NCBI RefSeq assembly: GCF_003946345.1
Contig: NZ_RHNY01000002.1
Span: 124,001 to 188,000, forward strand
Origin: Levilactobacillus tongjiangensis
GTDB lineage: Bacteria; Bacillota; Bacilli; Lactobacillales; Lactobacillaceae
Direction of reading: 5' to 3'
DNA length: 64,000 nt
Positions 52,263 through 62,524 of the stretch are shown here, in pieces. The notes beneath the pieces are model-generated. The model was given only the letters and a program-made list of their open reading frames with translations, ran no database searches and was not told where the DNA came from. A program made the position numbers and the translations under genes. Positions within the stretch are counted from its first letter, which is position 1. Each line of letters begins with the position of its first letter.

Positions 52263-54080
52263 TTATTCAACGGTAACACTCTTGGCTAAGTTCCGTGGTT
52301 TATCAACGTCCAGCCCTTTATTCAAACTGGTGTAGTAAGCTAACAGCTGAGCAGGAACGACACTCAACAATGGCATCAACATTTCATCAACGTCAGGTAA
52401 GACCAGGTCATCACCCTTGATGGCTAAACTTTCCCGAACAATGGTAAAGGTCTTAGCACCTCGGGCCATCGTTTCTTGCAAATTGCTCCGCGTCAAACCG
52501 GCCGTCTTCGCTTGCGTAATGAACCCAATCACTGGCGTGCCCTCTTCAATCAAGGCAATCGTTCCGTGCTTCAATTCACCGGAAGCGAATCCTTCACATT
52601 GAATGTAGGAAATCTCTTTCAGCTTCAACGCTGCTTCTAAAGAAACGGCGTGGTCGAGACCCCGGCCAATATAGAAGGCCCGGTTGGTCTGTAGCAGGTA
52701 GTCGCTAGAAATCTTCTCCAACTTGTCCTTTTCATCAACAATGGCTTGCATCCCCGTAGCAACCAAACCAAGTTGTTGGCGAATATTAAAGTTTTGAGCA
52801 ATAATCTGACCAGTCATCTGACCCAATGCCTTAGCCAGAATAGCTTCCAACGCGATTTGAGCGGTGTAAGCCTTCGTAGAAGCAACGGCAATTTCTGGAC
52901 CAGCGTGGAGCAACAACGTGTAAGTCGCTTCACGCGATAACGTGGAGTTTTGAACGTTGGTGATTGTCAGACTTGGGTAGCCAGCGTCATTGACGTTAAC
53001 CAAGACTTCACGACTGTCAGCCGTTTCACCGGATTGCGTCAAGAAGATAAAGAATGGCTTTTCGGACAACATTGGTTGTTCGTAGGCAAACTCAGAAGAA
53101 ACGTGCACTTCCGTTGGGATGTGGGCCAAGTTTTCAAAGAGCCGCTTCCCAACTAAACCGGCGTGGTAGCTAGTACCAGCACCAACGATGTACAGGCGAT
53201 CAGCGTCCTTCATAGCCTTCAACAATTTGTCATCAATTTGAGGTTCGCCGTGTTCTGACAAGTAAGTTTGAGCTAACTTCCGCATCACGTTAGGTTGTTC
53301 GTCGACTTCCTTCAGCATGTAGAATGGGTAGGTTCCCTTGTCAGCCTCGTCAGCGTTCATATCAACGTGGAATGGCTTCCGTTCTACGGCGTTACCTTCA
53401 GCATCTTGAATAGCTACTTTGTCAGGCGTGATGGTCACAACTTCACCGTCCATTAATTCCAAGAAGTCATGCGTCTCCCGTAACATTGCCAAGGCGTCAG
53501 AACAGACAACGTTAAAGCCGTCACCCACACCGATCAACAATGGACTCTTGTTCTTGGCAACAAATAACGTGTCAGGTTGTTCCCGGTCCATCATCAAGAA
53601 GGCGTATGAAGACCCCTTCAATAAACTCAACGTCTTTAAGAACGCTTGCTTAGCATCTAACTTGTCTTCAACGGCAAATTTGTCGATCAATTGAACTACC
53701 ACTTCAGTATCTGTTTGGCTCCGGAAAGGAACGTCGCTCAAGTACTGTGCCTTTAATTCTTGGAAGTTATCGATGACACCATTGTGGACCAGGTAGAACC
53801 GGTCATCGTTAGAAAAATGAGGATGCGCATTGTCGACGCTAACGACCCCATGGGTTGCCCAACGCGTATGGCCGATCCCGGTTGACCCGTGAACGTCCGG
53901 CGTGATCTTTTCACGTAAATCTGCGATCCGACCCTTGGTCTTAACCAAGTAGTCTTCACCCTTTTGATCATTTACGTAAATACCAGCTGAATCATAGCCC
54001 CGGTATTCCAACTTCTGGAGGCCCTCAACTAAAATCTTGACAGCGTTGTCGTTCCCCGTAACACCAACAATTCCACACAT
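52263..54080 (-). CDS. glmS: Glutamine-fructose-6-phosphate aminotransferase
   Basis: The 605-residue protein begins MCGIVGVTGN, so Cys2 is the N-terminal nucleophile after Met removal. GTGHTRWATHG-type (GIGHTRWATHGVVSVDNAHP) and NGVIDNF mark the glutaminase; two SIS domains follow (VGAGTSYHAGL; LTQSGETADSREV; GRGLDHAVSLE), ending DKPRNLAKSVTVE. It makes glucosamine-6-phosphate, the first step to UDP-GlcNAc. AAAGGAAG precedes the ATG; a nine-codon upstream extension would hide the Cys. No glmS ribozyme core is visible in the 140-nt leader; instead NagR-like sites flank the promoter. Confidence 0.97.
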   Translation of the reverse strand: MCGIVGVTGNDNAVKILVEGLQKLEYRGYDSAGIYVNDQKGEDYLVKTKGRIADLREKITPDVHGSTGIGHTRWATHGVVSVDNAHPHFSNDDRFYLVHNGVIDNFQELKAQYLSDVPFRSQTDTEVVVQLIDKFAVEDKLDAKQAFLKTLSLLKGSSYAFLMMDREQPDTLFVAKNKSPLLIGVGDGFNVVCSDALAMLRETHDFLELMDGEVVTITPDKVAIQDAEGNAVERKPFHVDMNADEADKGTYPFYMLKEVDEQPNVMRKLAQTYLSEHGEPQIDDKLLKAMKDADRLYIVGAGTSYHAGLVGKRLFENLAHIPTEVHVSSEFAYEQPMLSEKPFFIFLTQSGETADSREVLVNVNDAGYPSLTITNVQNSTLSREATYTLLLHAGPEIAVASTKAYTAQIALEAILAKALGQMTGQIIAQNFNIRQQLGLVATGMQAIVDEKDKLEKISSDYLLQTNRAFYIGRGLDHAVSLEAALKLKEISYIQCEGFASGELKHGTIALIEEGTPVIGFITQAKTAGLTRSNLQETMARGAKTFTIVRESLAIKGDDLVLPDVDEMLMPLLSVVPAQLLAYYTSLNKGLDVDKPRNLAKSVTVE

Positions 54081-54173
54081 AATTTTTCTTCCTTTGCTTG
54101 ACGCCATTTCCGGTTCAGCCGGACGGGTCAGTTTTTTTATGAATTTAAGAAATGTATCCCTTTTCTAAACAAT

Positions 54174-54270
54174 TGGTATAGACTGAAACGCCTTGAAAAA
54201 CATTTCTGAATGACTATACTTTACAGCCTTCTTAGAGGGTTGTCAATTAGAAAGTTTAAAACTGGTCTAT
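54174..54270 (-). promoter_or_regulatory. glmS promoter with NagR/DasR-like sites
   Basis: On the minus strand TTGACA (54241-54246), 17 nt, TAAAGT (54218-54223). TGGTATAGACTG (54174-54185) lies in the leader and a half-site TGGTCTAT (54263-54270) upstream of the -35. Confidence 0.6.
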
Positions 54271-54281
54271 CATCATATTTC

Positions 54282-54319
54282 TAAAAAAGGATGGCCACCC
54301 TCACAGTAGTCATCCTTTA
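54282..54319 (-). terminator. Terminator of the cdaA-cdaR-glmM operon
   Basis: On the minus strand AAAGGATG / CATCCTTTTTT arms with additional inner pairs, 7 nt after the glmM stop. glmS therefore has its own promoter. Confidence 0.85.
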
Positions 54320-54325
54320 ATCTGT

Positions 54326-55681
54326 TTACTCCACGCCAACTTCGGCACGAACAACTTCAACGATTCGATCAACGTAAGCTGAGACCGTCTCTTTAGTTGG
54401 TGCCTCTGCCATGACCCGTAAGAGTGGTTCTGTCCCGGAAGGACGGACTAACACGCGACCGTCACCGTTCATTTCCTTTTCAACGGTTGCAATCATAGCC
54501 TTGACCTTAGGATTTTCCTGAGCGGCCTGCTTATCGGCAACCTTCACGTTGACTAACTTTTGAGGATAGGTCTTTACGTCAGCAGCCAACTCGGAAAGCT
54601 TCTTCCCGGTCGCTTTTAAAATGTGCAGTAATTGCAGACTAGTCAGCAGACCATCCCCGGTGGTGTTAAAGTCCAAGAAGACAATATGACCGGACTGTTC
54701 GCCACCCAGGTTGTAACCAGACTTCAGCATTTCTTCGACCACGTAACGGTCCCCAACCTTGGTCTTCACTGACTTCAAGTCGTGGGCTTCCATGGCTTTG
54801 TACATGCCCAGGTTACTCATCACCGTAGTTACGATGGTATCCTTCTTCAGCCGACCATGTTCAGCCATGTACTTTCCGCAGATGTACATGATCTTGTCTC
54901 CATCTACGATATTCCCGTTTTCATCGACCGCAATACACCGGTCGCCGTCACCATCGAAGGCCAAACCAATCGCTGCGCCCTTTTCAACCACGAACTTCTG
55001 TAATTGTTCGGGATGCGTGGACCCTACCTGATCGTTAATGTTCAAACCATTGGGAGTCGTCGCAATCGTGTCGAAGTCCAAATCAAAGTCCGCATACAGT
55101 CGAGAAACTAATCCGCTAGTCGACCCATTGGCAGCATCGACTGCGATGTGCAAGCCATCTAGATCGTCTGCAATCGTCTGTTCCAAGAATTGAATATACT
55201 TTTGACTACCTTCGGAATAGTCTTCGACCGTCCCGAGACCATCAGTCGTTGGCCGTGGTAATTCGTCATTTTCGCCATCTAATAAGGCTTCGATTTCTTC
55301 TTCCATTTCGTCAGACAGCTTATAACCATCATTCCCGAAATACTTGATACCGTTATATTCAGCGGGATTGTGGGAAGCCGTGATCATGACCCCTGCGGCA
55401 GCGCCTTGCGTCCGCACTAAGTAAGCAACGGCAGGTGTCGTAATAACTCCCAACCGCAGAACTTCAATTCCCACGGATAGGAGACCGGCTACCAAAGCGT
55501 TTTCCAACAATTGTCCAGAGATTCGGGTATCTCGGGCTACTAAAACTTGTGGATGAGCATTTTCACTATCCGCATGTTGGGTCAGTACGTAACCGCCAAA
55601 CCGACCAACCTTAAACGCTAACTCGGGAGTCAGCTCTTGGTTAGCGACCCCCCGGACACCATCAGTTCCAAAATACTTCAT
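54326..55681 (-). CDS. glmM: Phosphoglucosamine mutase
   Basis: The 451-residue protein has [15 protein letters not shown] at the start, the phospho-Ser loop [17 protein letters not shown], the metal loop [11 protein letters not shown], the sugar-binding GGEQSGHI and the C-terminal phosphate loop [12 protein letters not shown]. It converts glucosamine-6-phosphate to glucosamine-1-phosphate. GAGGAAA precedes the ATG. It sits 29 bp after cdaR in the conserved cdaA-cdaR-glmM order, in which CdaA activity is known to be linked to GlmM by direct contact in related bacteria. Confidence 0.97.
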   Translation of the reverse strand: MKYFGTDGVRGVANQELTPELAFKVGRFGGYVLTQHADSENAHPQVLVARDTRISGQLLENALVAGLLSVGIEVLRLGVITTPAVAYLVRTQGAAAGVMITASHNPAEYNGIKYFGNDGYKLSDEMEEEIEALLDGENDELPRPTTDGLGTVEDYSEGSQKYIQFLEQTIADDLDGLHIAVDAANGSTSGLVSRLYADFDLDFDTIATTPNGLNINDQVGSTHPEQLQKFVVEKGAAIGLAFDGDGDRCIAVDENGNIVDGDKIMYICGKYMAEHGRLKKDTIVTTVMSNLGMYKAMEAHDLKSVKTKVGDRYVVEEMLKSGYNLGGEQSGHIVFLDFNTTGDGLLTSLQLLHILKATGKKLSELAADVKTYPQKLVNVKVADKQAAQENPKVKAMIATVEKEMNGDGRVLVRPSGTEPLLRVMAEAPTKETVSAYVDRIVEVVRAEVGVE

Positions 55682-55710
55682 GTTAAATTTCCTCATTTCT
55701 CCAACTAGTA

Positions 55711-56679
55711 TTATTTTGTCGTTGCTTGTACCGTGACCTTGATCGTCGTAGGATCGAATGCCGTCACGTTATTATCGCTCGTATCCAGCGTGACTGTCTT
55801 AGTCGACTGGCTCTTGACGTCACTGACATCGACATCAACGTCAACGTCAGATAGTTTCTTTAACTGAGACGAGCTCCCATACGCAGTAACTTTTGACACG
55901 TTACTGGTTAGTTTATACGTCGTTCCGGACGATCCGTTCTTAGCGTTTAAATTGAGCCCAACTTTCTTCCCTTGACCATCGGACGTAATCGGCAGGTTAA
56001 CTGTCGTCGTCGATGGCGTGAGAATTACGTTGACCGTCTTACCACTGCTGTCGAGAGCTTCGATAACGGCCTGACTATTGAGTGTCTTCTTAGAATTCTG
56101 AGGCACCGTCAACTGGGCAATAACTTCCTTGATGCGGGAAATTTCGTTCGCTGCACCGGTTGCCTTAACCGTGGTTGTATCAGAAGTGGCTTTACCGGCT
56201 GAGTATCCCGCAGCAATGTTTTGGCTATTGTACTTCACCTTGACCGGGAACGAAACGGTTCGGCGTGGCTCGATGTCCACGGTAATCTTTGCCGGAGAGA
56301 TGGTTGATTGAATCTCATGATTCAACCCTTCTTGATGCAAAGAAACCTTATGCTTACCCGTCCCTAAATCACTTAAGGCCGCATAAACTTTAAAGTTTTG
56401 TGTATTTGCCGTCGTCGTCACCAGGGCTAACGGCCCCTTTAAAGTCACCTTGACCTTCGACGGATAACCCGTCACAAAATACTTATTACTGTTCACGTTA
56501 AGCTGTAAGGGAACTGACACAGTCATTGTCTTAGTGGCCGTCAGAGACGTGTTATTGTCTGAGTTAGTCGATTGATTATTACTAGACGACTTCGTACTGT
56601 TCACGTAGAAGAACAACAGAACCGCAAGAATCAGCGCCAGAATGCGGTACAACCACGCCGTGTAACGCTCATTTTTCAT
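55711..56679 (-). CDS. cdaR: CdaR, YbbR-domain regulator of c-di-AMP synthesis
   Basis: The 322-residue protein has one N-terminal helix (about 8-25) and then repeated YbbR-like beta domains outside the membrane ([58 protein letters not shown], each followed by V-x-A-x-G-type strands). CdaR binds and modulates CdaA. Its ATG overlaps the cdaA stop by one base (TAATG), so coupling is tight. AGGGGGG lies ahead of it. The periplasmic-type repeats probably sense the wall. Confidence 0.92.
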   Translation of the reverse strand: MKNERYTAWLYRILALILAVLLFFYVNSTKSSSNNQSTNSDNNTSLTATKTMTVSVPLQLNVNSNKYFVTGYPSKVKVTLKGPLALVTTTANTQNFKVYAALSDLGTGKHKVSLHQEGLNHEIQSTISPAKITVDIEPRRTVSFPVKVKYNSQNIAAGYSAGKATSDTTTVKATGAANEISRIKEVIAQLTVPQNSKKTLNSQAVIEALDSSGKTVNVILTPSTTTVNLPITSDGQGKKVGLNLNAKNGSSGTTYKLTSNVSKVTAYGSSSQLKKLSDVDVDVDVSDVKSQSTKTVTLDTSDNNVTAFDPTTIKVTVQATTK

Positions 56680-57527
56680 TAGCGCCGCCCCCCTCTGAAC
56701 CGTTGATCAAACCAGTCAAATAGCTTGACGAAGAAGTTACCATCATCGGTGGCTTCTTCATTTACCAGCTCGTTACGCAGGAATTTTAGATAATCAGATT
56801 GGGTCAAGCCACGAAGTAACTCGTTATTTTTCGTAATGGAGACTTCACCAGTCTCTTCCGAGATAACGATGGTCAACGCATCCGTCACTTCTGAGATACC
56901 CACAGCTGCCCGGTGACGCGTTCCCAGTTCCTTAGGGATCAGATTGCTTTCAGACAGTGGTAAATAGGCCGCTGCCACGGCAATGCGGTTATCACGAATG
57001 ATGACCGCACCATCGTGTAGTGGCGTATTCGGAATGAAGATATTAATCAGTAACTCACCGGTCAGCTCAGCATCCAGGTCGATTCCCGTTTCGATATAGT
57101 CTTCCAGACCCGTATCTCGCTGAATCGTCATCAAAGCACCGATCCGTCGCTTGGACATATATTGAATGGCCTTATCCAGCCCTTCAATCATGTGGTTAGC
57201 GGCTTCATTTTCGTGACGCACCCGCACAAATAGCGAGCCTCGTCCAAGGTGTTCCAACCCCCGTCTGATTTCAGGTTGAAAGACGATAATAATCGCAATA
57301 ACACCCCAATTAATAACTTGATCAACCAACCACGACACGGTATTTAGGCCCAGGTAGGCGCTGACGAATCGTACGATCAGAATCAAGATGACCCCACGGA
57401 ACAGCTGAATAGCTTTCGTTCCCCGTAACATCACGATCAATTCATAAATGACGAACCACACTACCAGAATGTCGAGGAGGTTGACTAAATTTCCTATAGT
57501 AAGGAGATTTCCCCAATCCAGGTTCAT
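56679..57527 (-). CDS. cdaA: Diadenylate cyclase CdaA
   Basis: The 282-residue protein has three N-terminal helices (about 12-85) followed by the DAC domain with GALMTIQRDTGLEDYIETG, TPLHDGAVII (DGA motif) and LGTRHRAAVG (RHR motif), the two active-site signatures. It makes c-di-AMP from two ATP at the membrane; c-di-AMP controls potassium and osmolyte balance and wall integrity. GGAGGG precedes the ATG. First gene of the cdaA-cdaR-glmM operon. Confidence 0.96.
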   Translation of the reverse strand: MNLDWGNLLTIGNLVNLLDILVVWFVIYELIVMLRGTKAIQLFRGVILILIVRFVSAYLGLNTVSWLVDQVINWGVIAIIIVFQPEIRRGLEHLGRGSLFVRVRHENEAANHMIEGLDKAIQYMSKRRIGALMTIQRDTGLEDYIETGIDLDAELTGELLINIFIPNTPLHDGAVIIRDNRIAVAAAYLPLSESNLIPKELGTRHRAAVGISEVTDALTIVISEETGEVSITKNNELLRGLTQSDYLKFLRNELVNEEATDDGNFFVKLFDWFDQRFRGGRR

Positions 57528-57772
57528 GACTTTCCCTCCAAATTGAATTCAAATTTTATTATAGCACGGCACCGCGTACATTTCGCCCTGAAAGGGAACA
57601 ATGACCATCTGGATGTCGAAATTGACCGGAAAACTTACGGATTCTTTAAACTCAATTATTCCAGTTATTTTAATGAAAATAATCTGTTAACATAGAAGTC
57701 ATATTGTGCCAGTTCCCAGCCTTCTCGCTGTAGAATAAAGGTGCAGACTTACGAAAGGATCGGTGATGGCTT

Positions 57773-58426
57773 ATGAATCGGCGTGCTCGGTGGGAAATTC
57801 GCGTCTTCTTTGTGGCGTGGCTCATTTTCTTGTTTTTCCGTGCTAAAGACCCCTTCTCATTCCTGGTGCTCAACACCTTCTTGGGAGCCATCCCCATTGA
57901 ACTAAGTTTTCACATTGGTCGTCAACGGCCCAAGAGCGGTTGGCTTTTCTGGCCCTTAGTGCTTCTATGGCTACTCTTCTATCCTAATGCGCCCTACCTC
58001 TTAACAGACCTATTCCATTTATCCTTACTCCAGCCATATGCTCTGAGTGGCCTGCTAAGAGTTACACCACATCTCTGGATATACTTCACCTATATGATTG
58101 TCAGCGCCATTAGCTGCACGTTTTTGGGCTTCTGGAGCCTCAACCACGTCAGCGATGCAATTACACAACGATTAGCCAAAGGGAACCGGTGGGCACGACT
58201 ACTCATTGTCTGTGTGCTGACTTTTCTAACAGCCGTGGGACTCTACATTGGCCGTTTTCTCCGGATTCACACGGTCTACCTGTTCTTAAACCCCGAACAA
58301 TTTATTCGGCCACTCCTCGACATGTGGAATCCTAATATGTGGATCTTCGTCATCCTGATGACCTTCATCCAGTTATTCTGTTACTGGATTCTCTACTTGA
58401 TCATGAACGCCCAACACGAAGATTAA
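57773..58426 (+). CDS. DUF1361 membrane protein
   Basis: The 217-residue protein has about six helices. It carries FYPNAPYLLTDLFHL, the hallmark of DUF1361, plus RFLRIHTVYLFLNP in the second half. The family function is unknown. It starts after AAAGGATCGGTGATGG. It is divergent from cdaA across 245 bp and convergent with the antiporter gene. The promoter may be the AAGGTGCAG-flanking TAGAATAAA region, but this is uncertain. Confidence 0.85.
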   Translation: MNRRARWEIRVFFVAWLIFLFFRAKDPFSFLVLNTFLGAIPIELSFHIGRQRPKSGWLFWPLVLLWLLFYPNAPYLLTDLFHLSLLQPYALSGLLRVTPHLWIYFTYMIVSAISCTFLGFWSLNHVSDAITQRLAKGNRWARLLIVCVLTFLTAVGLYIGRFLRIHTVYLFLNPEQFIRPLLDMWNPNMWIFVILMTFIQLFCYWILYLIMNAQHED

Positions 58427-58437
58427 ACCAGTATACA

Positions 58438-58473
58438 TAAAGAGACCTGGAAGTAATTTCCAGGTCTCTTTTG
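58438..58473. terminator. Bidirectional terminator
   Basis: AAAGAGACCTGGAA pairs with TTCCAGGTCTCTTTT around GTAAT; convergent genes on both sides. Confidence 0.9.
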
Positions 58474-58494
58474 ATTATTCTAATCTTTTAGAGC

Positions 58495-60624
58495 TTATTC
58501 ATCGCTGTTCAGTGACATAACCAACACATTTTCTGAGTAGTTCACATACTGCCGTAGATGGGAGGCCATGTTCCAGGTGATGTTACCTGCTTCAAGCAAC
58601 GTTTGAATACCAGAACGTTCAGCTCCCAGAGCTCTGACCCGCATCGTATTGATCTGATGCTGGTACTCTTCCTCATGAGTAGGCGCAGATTCAGCTTTAG
58701 CACGTTCGATGCGATTACGGTATTGTACCAAAAGATGGTAGACAGCTTGGTTGTCAAATTGCGTTTCGTCGACATCAGAACTAGCCAAGTACTGTGACAG
58801 AGACTTGATGGCGGCTTTAGCCGTCTCACGCTCAATCAAATTGTTCTCAGCGTGTAATCGGTCCGTGTCTTCAGAATGCAACCAGTAAGCAGCGTTACGA
58901 ATCATGTGCTTGAAGAAAACCCGCCAGTAGCGCAGAACACTCGGCATAGTGTGTCCAGCCACCTGCGTTAACCGATTTTCTAGATTTTCAATCCGACGCA
59001 AAGCCCCGACATAACTCGTCTGGGTGATTTTCTCACCCTTTCGTAATTCTTTAAGAGAAGCGCGCTCACCAGCTAACGTGACTTCGCGGAGCTTGATTTC
59101 ATCCTCCAAAACCTTTTGCATGGCAGTGTCCGCGCGATAACTCATCTCTAGTCGACGAATGACAAATTGATAATCTAAAATCAGGTCATACGCTGCCCGT
59201 TGATTGTTGGGCCGGCGCAGTTCTTCAATCTTAGAAATTGCCAGCCGCATGATATATGCTCGAGCCTCGTCCTCACTGATTTTTCGAACCGGATCAGCGG
59301 GAATTTCCTCACCATCAGCATCCAAATCAATGTCGTTAGCCCCCTCATCACTAGCACTAGCCCGCGTTTGCAACGGTTGGCCCGACGTTGAGATCAGTGG
59401 TAACGTAATCGTCGCGGCTACCAGACTAATGATGATCACCCCAGACGCCACAAACAACATCAGTGAACGCGTTGGGAAACCAGCACCGGAAGCAATCGTC
59501 ATTGGTACTGACAAGACACCAGCCATGGTCACAGCTCCCCGCACGCCTGATAATCCGGAAAGAATCGACATGCGTAAGCCCGGACGATTCTGAGGTGCCT
59601 TATGCGTTATGCGTTCATAAAGCACGTACCCGTATGTCCAAACCGTTCGGATCACCACGATGATAACCCATGTTACAAACGCAAAGAACAAGGCTTCCCA
59701 GGTGTTGAACTGGCCACCCTTGATGACTTGAGACGTCGCCACGGGGAGCTCAATTCCCAAAATCACAAACACGATTCCATTTAGCGAGTAGATAATGATA
59801 TCCCAAACCTTTTCAGTAACCAGTTTTAATTCTGGCGAATCTTCCACGATTCGGTTCTCCCGGGCATGGTACAGCACGCCAGCTGTCACCACCGCGATAA
59901 CCCCAGAAGCGTGCGTAATCTCTTCCGTCACCAGGTACACGACAAAGGGCGTCGCAATCTGCAAAACGGTATTAAAAATCACGTCATCGATTCCTTGCCG
60001 GCGTAAGATATCCATTAATAATTGAATAGCTGTCATAAAAATTAAACCGGATAGGAACCCTACGATACTGATATAAAAGAAGTCACCTACGGCCGTCCCC
60101 ATGGAAAAGGCACCAGTCACAGTAGCTGCAATTGCATACTTAAAGGCAATCAGCCCACTCGCATCGTTGATCAGACTTTCACCACTCACCAAATGCATCA
60201 AGCTATCTGGGAGTTTGGCTTGTTTTGAAATGGACTGCACGGCCACCGGGTCGGTTGGCGATAAAATTGCGGCCAACGCGAAGGCCACCGTCAGTGGCAT
60301 TTTGGGAATCAACTCATAGATCAGGAACCCACCTAAAATCGTGGTCAAAAATACCAGCCAGATTGCATTTGCAAAGATTGGTCCCCGTAGCCGCCAAAGT
60401 TCCCGTCGGGGAAAGCGCCGGCCATCGTTATACAGTAACGGGGCAATAAACAGTAACAAAAACCAGTCAGTTTCAAGTGGGACTTCAAATTTCCAAATCA
60501 AGGCTACCAAGAGCCCTAAGGCAATTTGAATCAAACTAACCGGAATAAACGTGAGGTAGTGACTGATAATATTAGAAAACAGGACTAACACAATCAACAG
60601 GATCACTGCTTCAACAATTGGCAC
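58495..60624 (-). CDS. Monovalent cation/proton antiporter, CPA1 family (NhaP-like)
   Basis: The 709-residue protein has an N-terminal transport core (about 1-410) of 12-13 helices with the CPA1 motifs FALAAILSPTDPVAVQSI and SGESLINDASGLIAFKYA (ion-binding Asp in LINDAS), and WGLSGVRG-like SGVRGAVTMAGVL. A long cytosolic helical domain follows (about 430-709), longer than in simple NhaP proteins. It exchanges Na+ or K+ for protons for pH and salt balance. GGGGGG precedes the ATG. It lies 18 bp after murB and may be co-transcribed. Confidence 0.92.
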   Translation of the reverse strand: MPIVEAVILLIVLVLFSNIISHYLTFIPVSLIQIALGLLVALIWKFEVPLETDWFLLLFIAPLLYNDGRRFPRRELWRLRGPIFANAIWLVFLTTILGGFLIYELIPKMPLTVAFALAAILSPTDPVAVQSISKQAKLPDSLMHLVSGESLINDASGLIAFKYAIAATVTGAFSMGTAVGDFFYISIVGFLSGLIFMTAIQLLMDILRRQGIDDVIFNTVLQIATPFVVYLVTEEITHASGVIAVVTAGVLYHARENRIVEDSPELKLVTEKVWDIIIYSLNGIVFVILGIELPVATSQVIKGGQFNTWEALFFAFVTWVIIVVIRTVWTYGYVLYERITHKAPQNRPGLRMSILSGLSGVRGAVTMAGVLSVPMTIASGAGFPTRSLMLFVASGVIIISLVAATITLPLISTSGQPLQTRASASDEGANDIDLDADGEEIPADPVRKISEDEARAYIMRLAISKIEELRRPNNQRAAYDLILDYQFVIRRLEMSYRADTAMQKVLEDEIKLREVTLAGERASLKELRKGEKITQTSYVGALRRIENLENRLTQVAGHTMPSVLRYWRVFFKHMIRNAAYWLHSEDTDRLHAENNLIERETAKAAIKSLSQYLASSDVDETQFDNQAVYHLLVQYRNRIERAKAESAPTHEEEYQHQINTMRVRALGAERSGIQTLLEAGNITWNMASHLRQYVNYSENVLVMSLNSDE

Positions 60625-60642
60625 ATAAGGTCCCCCCTTTTT

Positions 60643-61554
60643 TTATTTCGTATGTGGTTCTTCACCAATGATGCGGACTTCAGTTTCCAAGTGCACATCG
60701 TCTTCCTTCAAAATGACCGCCTGGATGTGGTGAATCAAGTCCAAGTAGTCCGTAGCCGTAGCGTGGTCAATGTTCACGATAAAACCAGCGTGTTTCTTAG
60801 AAACTTGCGCGCCACCCAGTTGATAGCCTTGTAGCCCAGCTTCCTGAATCAGTTGGCCAGTGTAATGCCCCTCTGGTCGTTTGAAGACACTCCCACAAGA
60901 AGGGAGCTCCAGCGGCTGTTTAGCGGCCCGTCGAGCGTTTAAGTCATCCATTTTGGCTTGAATTTCTGTCTTATCACCGACTTTAAGGGCAAAAGTGGCC
61001 GTCAGAACGATATCATTGTAATCCTGAATCGAACTGTGCCGGTACCCAAAGTCAAGCTCAGCCTGAGTTAAGGTCCGAATCTCACCTTCGGGCGTCAAGA
61101 TCTCAGCAGCCACAGCGACTTCTTTGATTTCGCCGCCGTAAGCTCCAGCGTTCATAAAGATAGCCCCACCGACGCTGCCAGGAATTCCGGCAGCAAACTC
61201 TAACCCAGTCAAGCCATGTGCCTGTGCCACCTGCGTAGTCTTGATCAAAGCGGCACCCGCCTCGGCCGTTACCGTCTGACCATCCGTTGTAATGGCGTTC
61301 ATCTTCGTTAGAATCATAACCAGGCCACGAATTCCGCCGTCTCGAACAATCAAATTGCTGGCGTTACCCACTACTGTAATGGGGAGGCCAATCTGATTCG
61401 CATAGGCCAGTAAGGATTTCGTTTCCTGAATATTCGTTGGAAATGCCAAGTAGTCAGCAGGTCCACCGGTCTTCGTATGCGTATAGTGAGCCAGAGGCTC
61501 GTTACGTAAAATTTCAATCGTTGGAAATGCCGTCGCTATGTCTTCCATCATCAT
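60643..61554 (-). CDS. murB: UDP-N-acetylenolpyruvoylglucosamine reductase
   Basis: The 303-residue protein has the FAD domain ([54 protein letters not shown]) and the active-site [13 protein letters not shown] with the proton-donating Ser and C-terminal Glu ([10 protein letters not shown]). It completes UDP-MurNAc with NADPH. It is the type IIb form of Gram-positives. AAGGGAAAATA precedes three tandem ATGs; the upstream 18 codons lack a ribosome site. Divergent from exoA. Confidence 0.96.
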   Translation of the reverse strand: MMMEDIATAFPTIEILRNEPLAHYTHTKTGGPADYLAFPTNIQETKSLLAYANQIGLPITVVGNASNLIVRDGGIRGLVMILTKMNAITTDGQTVTAEAGAALIKTTQVAQAHGLTGLEFAAGIPGSVGGAIFMNAGAYGGEIKEVAVAAEILTPEGEIRTLTQAELDFGYRHSSIQDYNDIVLTATFALKVGDKTEIQAKMDDLNARRAAKQPLELPSCGSVFKRPEGHYTGQLIQEAGLQGYQLGGAQVSKKHAGFIVNIDHATATDYLDLIHHIQAVILKEDDVHLETEVRIIGEEPHTK

Positions 61555-61731
61555 TATTTTCCCTTCGTTCCGCAAATGTTTGGCCCTGTTTCGCCGCTCA
61601 TCGGCCAAACAAGATTGACAGTCAATAAATCTATTTTACCATGAAAACAAGCATCACCGGGAGCGAACGCATCAATCAAAGCAAAATCTAACATTTCTGG
61701 TATACTAAACACAGTTAGTGGAGGTGCAGTC

Positions 61732-62496
61732 ATGAAATTTATTTCTTGGAACGTAAACGGCCTGCGGGCAATTGTGAAAAAAGGGTTCGTGGACACTTTT
61801 CAGGACCTGGATGCCGACTTCTTTGGTGTTCAGGAAACGAAGCTTCAAGCTGGTCAGATTGACTTAGACCTGCCTGGATACTATCAATACTGGAATTATG
61901 CTGAACGCAAGGGCTACTCAGGTACGGCACTATTTACGAAACACAAGCCGTTGAACGTCATCTATGGTATCGACGCCCCCGACTTTGATCACGAAGGCCG
62001 GACAATCACCCTAGAATATCCAGATTTCTATGTACTGACCTGTTATACGCCTAACTCGGGTAGTGGGCTCAAACGGCTCGACTTCCGCATGGGCTGGGAG
62101 GATGCCTTCCTGAAGTTCGTGAACCAACTCAATGCTAAGAAACCCATCATTTTCTGTGGTGACCTCAACGTTGCACACACCGAAATCGATTTAAAAAATC
62201 CCAAAACGAATCATAAGAATGCTGGTTTTACCGATGATGAACGTGATAAATTCACTGGCTTACTGGGCGCCGGTTACACCGACACCTTCCGTTACTTCAA
62301 TCCTGATGCAACGGAACGCTACTCGTGGTGGAGCTATCGGTTCCACGCCCGTGATAATAACGCCGGTTGGCGCATCGACTACTTCATTACCAGTGATCGC
62401 TTACAACCACAATTAACTAATGCTCAGATTTTGGACCAAGTCATGGGTTCTGACCACTGTCCGGTTGAACTCGACGTGGACGGCCTCACTGTCTAA
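61732..62496 (+). CDS. exoA: Exodeoxyribonuclease III / AP endonuclease
   Basis: The 254-residue protein has MKFISWNVNGLRAI (Asn), FGVQETKLQ (metal Glu), CGDLNVAHTEIDLKNP (Asp/Asn pair), WWSYRFHARDNNAGWRIDYF (Trp/Arg region) and GSDHCPVELDVDG (catalytic Asp-His): the complete ExoIII family set. It cuts at abasic sites and removes 3' blocks in base-excision repair. GGAGGTG precedes the ATG. It is followed after 28 bp by a DEDDh exonuclease gene, so the two repair nucleases are likely co-transcribed. Confidence 0.96.
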   Translation: MKFISWNVNGLRAIVKKGFVDTFQDLDADFFGVQETKLQAGQIDLDLPGYYQYWNYAERKGYSGTALFTKHKPLNVIYGIDAPDFDHEGRTITLEYPDFYVLTCYTPNSGSGLKRLDFRMGWEDAFLKFVNQLNAKKPIIFCGDLNVAHTEIDLKNPKTNHKNAGFTDDERDKFTGLLGAGYTDTFRYFNPDATERYSWWSYRFHARDNNAGWRIDYFITSDRLQPQLTNAQILDQVMGSDHCPVELDVDGLTV

Positions 62497-62524
62497 GCAC
62501 AAACCTGAAAGGAAGAATTCATTC

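Noticed and set aside
54081-54217. Possible glmS ribozyme in the glmS leader
   Set aside because: No ribozyme core or cleavage-site words are visible, and the leader is short; NagR-like sites explain regulation instead.
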